DNA from: Monosporascus cannonballus | Taxonomy: Eukaryota; Ascomycota; Sordariomycetes; Xylariales | Length of the DNA stretch: 64,000 bases | Assembly: GCA_004154925.1 (NCBI GenBank) | Contig: QJNS01000276.1 | Span: 34,772-98,771 of the forward strand | Direction of reading: 5' to 3' | Shown: piece after piece, positions 58,799-64,000 of the stretch | Layout of the letters: every line of letters starts with the position of its first letter | Position numbering within the stretch: the stretch's first letter is position 1 | Program-made: the position numbers and the translations under genes | The notes under the pieces: model-generated | Databases searched by the model: none | The model's input: the letters and a program-made list of their open reading frames with translations, nothing else | What the model was told of the DNA's origin: nothing

Positions 58799-60900
58799 AT
58801 GTCGACGAAACAACAAACTTATCCGGCCCCTGGCCAGACTGCCTTTGCCCAAAAGACGTCAGGTGGTAACAACGCGTACCACAACTTCCACAATGAATTC
58901 CTGCACGTCCAGGACACCAACGAGCGCCGCCGTCTGGCCCTCGCCGAGATCGACAAGGCGCCGTTCGGCCGGTACCATGTCCGGGCCTGCATCGTCGCGG
59001 GCGTGGGCTTCTTCACGGACTCGTACGACATCTTCGCCGTCAGCCTGCTGAAAGTGATGCTGGGCATCGTGTACTTCCCCGGCGTCGGGGTCTTGCCGCA
59101 CTCGTCCGACAACGCCATCAAGCTCGCCACCTCTGCCGGAACGGTGATGGGGCAGCTGGTATTCGACTATCGCGCGGACCACGTCGGCCGCAAGCGCATG
59201 TACGGCCTCGAGCTGATTATCATTATATTTGCCACCTTGGGGCAAGCACTCAGTTCCAGTTCTCCCTCGGTCGATGTCATTGGCCTTATCATATTCTGGC
59301 GGGTGCTGATGGGCGTCGGCATAGGCGGCGACGTAGCAATTTCAGGGGTTATTTCTTAGTCACCACCCCCTAACCTGCACGGACAAGTTCCCTCCTAGAG
59401 GCTTTCAGGGGTCATAGCTTCATTGGACATGTCTAAGAAAATTCCCAGCTGCCCACCAAGTTGTCCTAGGGAATGATTACTGACTTTATACGTGTTTAGT
59501 ACCCTTTGTCAAGCATCATCACTTCTGAGTTCGCCACTACGAAGTGGAGAGGCGCCATGATGGGAGCCGTGTTTGCTATGCAGGGAATCGGCCAGCTGCT
59601 CTGCGCTTTGGTCATGTTATTTATCACCCTCGGCTTCAAGGAACAGCTCGAGGCCTCCACCAGGCCAGCCAATTGCGACGCTTACTGTGCCATAGCGGTC
59701 GACAAGATGTGGAGGACTCTGATCGGTTTGGGTGCCGTCCCCGCCGCCATCACCTTATACCACCGGCTGACGATCCCAGAGACTCCCGTATGCAGACCGC
59801 TCTCAGATCACGTGAACCCGTCCAGTTCTGACCAGTTCTTAGCGCTACACCTTCGATGTCGGCCGCGACATTGCCAAGGCTGCTGACGATATAGAAACCT
59901 ATATGTCTGGCAAGCACGAGGGCCAGCCCGACGATATTGAGCGCACCCAGGCTCGCCAGGCTGCCCAGCAGCTGCTGCAGGTTCCGAAGGCCAGCTGCGT
60001 AGATTTTATTCACCATTACTCTATCCCGAAGAACGGACTTCTGCTGCTCGGAACGGCTGGCTCTTGGTTCTGCCCAGACGTCGCCTGCGAGTCTGACCGC
60101 TCCCCTTCGATGTCGGGACATTTGCTGACGGAGATGCGTTGCTAGTCTATGGTCTCTCTCTGAACAGCGCTTCCGTCCTAGAGACCGTCGGCTACTCGAC
60201 AAAGGGTGCTACGACCACCTACGAATTTCTGTACAACACTGCCGTTGGTAACCTAATTATTGCCCTCGCCGGTGCCGTCCCGGGTTATTGGGTGTCCGTC
60301 GCCACCCTGGACATCCTTGGCCGAAAGACCATCCAATTGGGTGGATTCATCATCCTGACCATCCTCTTCATCGTGATGGGCTTTGGCTCCTACCGCGTCG
60401 ATAGTACCGGGCTGTTGGCTATTTACGTTCTCACCCAGTCTTTCTTCAACTTTGGCCCTAACGTATGTCCTTTATACACCCATCCTTCCCTCCACGTTTA
60501 TGATCTTAACTCCGCTGCTGGAACGTCAGGCTCTGGTACGGATGCTAACCTATGACAGATGACGACCTTCGTCGTCTCAGGCGAGGTCTTCCCGACGCGC
60601 TACAGGTCGACCTCGCACGGCATCTCGGCGGCCAGCGGCAAGACCGGCTCCACCATCGGGCAGGGTGCCATCTCGACCCTGAGGAGCCGCGGGGCGACCC
60701 CGGACAATCCGAACCCCTGGATGGACCACGTGCTGGGGATCTACGCCTTCTTCATGCTGCTCGGCTGCTTCACTACACTCCTGATGCCCGAGACGAAGCG
60801 GAGGACGCTTGAGGAGCTGTCGGGCGAGGACCAGTCCGCCCCGGCCGGCGCTCACCTCAAGTGTGGAGGGAAGAGGGGGAATACGGCGGAATCTCTCTAG
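58799..60900 (+). CDS. High-affinity inorganic phosphate transporter (PHO84-like MFS)
   Basis: Plasma-membrane H+/phosphate symporter of the PHS family. Exons 58799-59332, 59500-59787, 59843-60086, 60146-60462 and 60559-60900 (574 aa). Intron 3 (60087-60145) has GC-AG ends: GCGAGT donor, TTTGCTGACG branch, TTGCTAG acceptor; it restores DVAFYGLSLN and the phase, while reading through hits a stop. Family marks: FFTDSYDIFAV (71-81), FWRVLMGVGIGGD|YPLSSIITSEFATTKWRGAMMG (split by intron 1), [82 protein letters not shown]. The first-loop motif, normally GQLxFGWLADxxGRK, reads GQLVFDYRADHVGRK (118-132): G to D and WL to YR. C-terminus SGEDQSAP then a Gly/Lys tail. Probably functional. Confidence 0.93.
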
Positions 60901-62246
60901 ATGTCTTGATATTTGCTGCTTCTGCACGTAGTTGATAGTGTGTAGGAGCACACCGCAGTCCGTGGTAGGCGAGGCATCATGCTGCATTTTAAGCAGGGGG
61001 TATCACAAAGTCAGCTAGACGGGTAGGCTTCCGCGTGGCTACGTCCACACGTACACATAGACATGGACATCACCGATTCAGGGGCTTGGTCGTAGAGAAG
61101 ATGCATTGAATCAACTTTGCGGTGCGATAAGCCTTTTTATTCGAACTGTTAAACATTCTATAATCCTGGCGTCAAATTTAGCCAGACCTATGCCACGCAA
61201 ATGTCGAACTTTTCCCATAAGAATACGATTCTCTAGCAATAGACCTGCCAGCCGTTTCTTGTGGTTTCGGCAATGCCGCCCAGCGCACTTACACAAAACA
61301 GTGCGCGATCCTGGAAGTATGACATTCCCACCTGGCGTCTGAAGATACAATCGGCTTCGGTCACGTATCGCTGACCTTCACCGTATGCTTAGGCACCTAC
61401 ACTCATGCTGTCTTAGTCCACAGTTGACGTCGCCCTCCACATGGTCAGGGCAACTCATTACAGGCCGAGGGATGACTGCGCATAAGTATGTATTACCTAA
61501 TGACACTGCACGTTGGTATCTCACATGTGGGGCTGGAAAATCAAGCGCGGTACAGTGCGAAGTCTTCTCACGAACAGCAGGCAAAGCCGTTGCCAAATGC
61601 ATTACCGCTGGGGCGTTCCCCGCGAGCCTTTCGCCCGAGAACGCGAGAGTGGTTCTCCAAAGTTGCGCTGCTCCCCCCCACTTCCCCAACCTTCTCCCAC
61701 AGACGGCTTGTGTGGTTGGGGGTAGCATTGACGTTTTAGCTCGTTAGAATCAGCTAGTCTGAGGGCTGCTGGAGAAAAATCTACTTATGCATTGTACCAC
61801 CCCACGACACCGCCATCTTCGCCCAAGCCAACTACCACGGTTGGCAATGTGTCTGCGACGGGATTTCCGTCCTACTTTCGTTACCTGAATGCAACAACGA
61901 AGGTGATAGGGATGTATCGGGCATGGGTTCTAGCTAGCTCAGGGCAGCTGGAGAAATTTACGTGTGTAGAGTACCACCCCACAACCCGGTGCCGGGCTTA
62001 AAACGCTTGAGAGGTCCACTGCTACGTAGTGCTGAAAGTTCGGGACGCCGCCTCGGCGCCACTGGATCGGCATACGTCGTCGCATTTCCCGACCGGGAAG
62101 ATAGCGAGCAGTTTTATTAGTTAAATTCTCTCTTCCCTTCCCTTTTCCCTCCTTTTTCACGCTTTTGCGCCTAGATGTCATTTCCAGGAGTGCCATTGTG
62201 AAAGCCGCTTTTTTTTTAATTCTTCGTGTAGCTGCAATTGTCCACG
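60901..62246. other. Intergenic region with a diverged direct repeat
   Basis: No gene. Two copies of a roughly 50-bp sequence (GCTAG..CTGAGGG..GCTGGAGAAA...GTACCACCCCA) at 61753-61805 and 61933-61983. A C/T-rich tract at 62125-62160 is probably close to the transcription start of the next gene. Confidence 0.55.
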
Positions 62247-63965
62247 ATGGTTCTCTCGGGGGTTGAGGTCTCTAAACACAACAGCAAGGAATCTTGCTGG
62301 GTCGTGGTCCATGTGCGTAGCCATGTCTCATTGCTCTTTCTGGCTGCTTGCTGACGGGCTCTGAAGGGGAAAGCCTACGATGTGACCGAATTCTTGCCTG
62401 GTTCGCCTTCCCTTGCTCGCATCGGCCGGGGTTTTGTGATTGACCATGTTCTACAGAGCACCCGGGTGGGATGAAAATCATCCTGAAGTATGCGGTGAGT
62501 TACCCGGACTTCAGTCGCACAAGCTATCCAGAAGCTAAACTCAGCGTATAGGGCAAGGACGCGACAGAAGCTTACGATCCCATTCATCCTCCAGATACCC
62601 TCGACAAGTACCTCGACAAGTCGAAACACCTAGGCCCCGTCGACATGAGCTCTGTGGCGAGGGTTGAGGAAGAGGAAGACCCCGATGAAGCAGACAGACA
62701 ACGGCGCATCAGGGACAAGCCGTTGATAACGCAATGTTACAACTTGATGGACTTCGAGGCGGTGGCTAAAAAGATTATGAAGAGGGGCGCGTGGGGTTAC
62801 TACTCTAGTGCTGCCGATGACGAGATCGTACGTCCTGCGGCGCTTTAGATTCTGTTAGAGTCCAGAAGACTCGGGCTAACCACGGCGACAGACACTGAGA
62901 GAAAACCACGAAGCATTTCACAGGATCTGGTTCAGGCCGAAGGTTCTGGTTGACGTGAAGGAGGTCGACTTCACGACTACCATGCTCGGCACCAAAGTCG
63001 ACGTGCCCTTCTACGTCACCGCCACCGCGTTAGGAAAGCTGGGACACCCCGAAGGGGAAGTCGTGTTGACGAGGGCAGCAAAGAAGCATAACGTCATACA
63101 GATGATCCCGACGCTGGCGTCGTGCTCATTTGACGAGATAATGGACGCGGCCGAAGGGGATCAGGTCCAATGGCTGCAACTTTATGTCAACCAGGACCGC
63201 GCCATCACGGAGCGAATTGTAAAGCATGCGGAAAAAAGGGGCTGCAAGGGTCTGTTCATCACAGTCGATGCGCCGCAGTTAGGTCGAAGAGAGAAGGACA
63301 TGCGGTCGAAGTTCACGGATCAGGGTACCAACGTGCAGGCCGGCCAGGAGACGGACAACTCCCAAGGGGCAGCCCGAGCTATCTCTTCGTTTATCGATCC
63401 GGCTTTGTCGTGGAAGGATATTCCGTGGTTCCAGTCGATCACCAAGATGCCCATCGTTCTCAAGGGCGTGCAACGCGTCGAAGACGTCGTGAAGGCCATC
63501 GAGGCCGGTGTTCAGGGCGTGGTCCTCTCAAACCACGGCGGCCGGCAGCTCGATTTCGCGAGGTCCGCCGTCGAGGTCTTGGCCGAGACTATGCCCGTGC
63601 TGCGGGATCTCGGGATCGAGAACAAGATCGAGATTTTCATCGACGGCGGGGTCCGCCGCGCCACGGACATCATCAAGGCGCTGTGCCTCGGGGCCAAGGG
63701 CGTCGGCATCGGGCGGCCCTTCTTGTATGCCATGTCGGCGTACGGGCAGGAGGGCGTGCAGCGGGCCATGCAGCTGCTGAAGGACGAGATGGAGATGAAC
63801 ATGCGGCTCATCGGGTGCACGAGCGTCGACCAGCTGAACACGTCGCTCGTCGATACGCGGAATCTCAGCAGTCACATCACGGGCGTGCCCGCCGATAACC
63901 TCGGACGCACCGTCTACGATCAACTGGCTACGCCAGCTTTCAAGGAGCCAAAGGCAAAGTTATAA
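62247..63965 (+). CDS. Flavocytochrome b2-type FMN-dependent 2-hydroxyacid (L-lactate) dehydrogenase with AKL terminus
   Basis: Fusion of cytochrome b5 (about 1-75) and FMN-dependent alpha-hydroxyacid dehydrogenase (about 120-490). Exons 62247-62312, 62367-62400, 62457-62494, 62552-62827, 62892-63965 (495 aa), phases consistent. Haem ligands are expected at H35 (EHPGG) and H58 (PIHPPDT). Flavin-domain marks: YYSSAADDEIT, RIWFRPKVLVDV, TALGKLGHPEGE, QWLQLYVNQDR, FITVDAPQLGRREKDMR, MPIVLKGV, SNHGGRQLD (active-site His), FIDGGVRRATDIIKALCLGAKGVGIGRPF. Unlike yeast Cyb2 there is no mitochondrial presequence: the protein starts directly with the b5 fold. It ends KAKL, and AKL is a peroxisomal PTS1. 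Substrate could be L-lactate or another 2-hydroxyacid; the b5 partner suggests cytochrome c or another haem acceptor. Confidence 0.93.
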
Positions 63966-64000
63966 AAAGGGGGGGGGGGGGGGTTTTTTTAGACAGACAA
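63966..64000. repeat. Homopolymer tract after the stop codon (G14-15, T7)
   Basis: AAAAAG, then a run of about 14 G and 7 T directly after TAA. Such long G runs are prone to sequencing error; nothing functional is inferred. Confidence 0.8.

Overview
The window is nuclear DNA of a filamentous ascomycete (Pezizomycotina, most likely Sordariomycetes). Evidence: many short introns (about 50-90 nt) with GTRNGT donors, CTAAC/CTGAC branch points and YAG acceptors; a HET-domain gene; a Woronin-body-tether/involucrin-type giant protein; an AreB/ASD-4-type GATA factor; and plant-cell-wall glycoside hydrolases. It is not prokaryotic: no operons or Shine-Dalgarno sites were considered. I found 19 protein-coding genes. 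Exon borders were derived by hand from splice signals, reading phase and family knowledge.

Layout. 0-5.4 kb: 5' part of a giant disordered involucrin-repeat/leashin-like protein (minus), running off the left edge. 5.5-9 kb: gene-poor spacer. 9-10.5 kb: MNN10-like GT34 mannosyltransferase. 12.5-13.5 kb: secreted GH16 glucanase. 15.3-17.1 kb: HET-domain protein (minus). 17.3-20.3 kb: spacer with a decayed 42-45 bp tandem array. 20.4-22.6 kb: unrecognised 740-aa protein. 23.7-29.9 kb: cohesin loader SCC2/Mis4 (minus), divergent from RPA12 (30.5 kb), which is convergent with deoxyhypusine hydroxylase (31.1-32.2 kb). 33.7-35.0 kb: GH10 xylanase. 35.2-35.4 kb: broken tRNA-Gln-like Pol III element. 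36-36.8 kb: PNP oxidase. 38-42 kb: single-exon 1350-aa protein with a C-terminal OTU-like cysteine-protease-like region, the most novel gene here. 42.5-43.9 kb: PPG1-type phosphatase (minus). 45.1 kb: small membrane protein. 46.4-49.3 kb: AreB-type GATA factor (minus) with a long intron carrying a cluster of GATA sites. 51.4-56.6 kb: a ribosome/translation block of KRR1, ENP1/bystin and HGH1. 58.8-60.9 kb: phosphate transporter with a GC-AG intron. 62.2-64 kb: flavocytochrome b2-type dehydrogenase ending in AKL.

How the genes relate. Most neighbours are functionally independent, as usual in fungi. Exceptions: KRR1 and ENP1 are convergent and both act in 40S assembly; ENP1 and HGH1 (an eEF2-folding factor) share a 355-bp divergent promoter with five GATA motifs. 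RPA12 adds a rRNA-synthesis subunit 20 kb away. The accessory layer (GH16, GH10, HET, OTU-like protein) lies in or beside the long spacers, which repeatedly carry a palindromic TACCTAGGTAGGTA-type motif.
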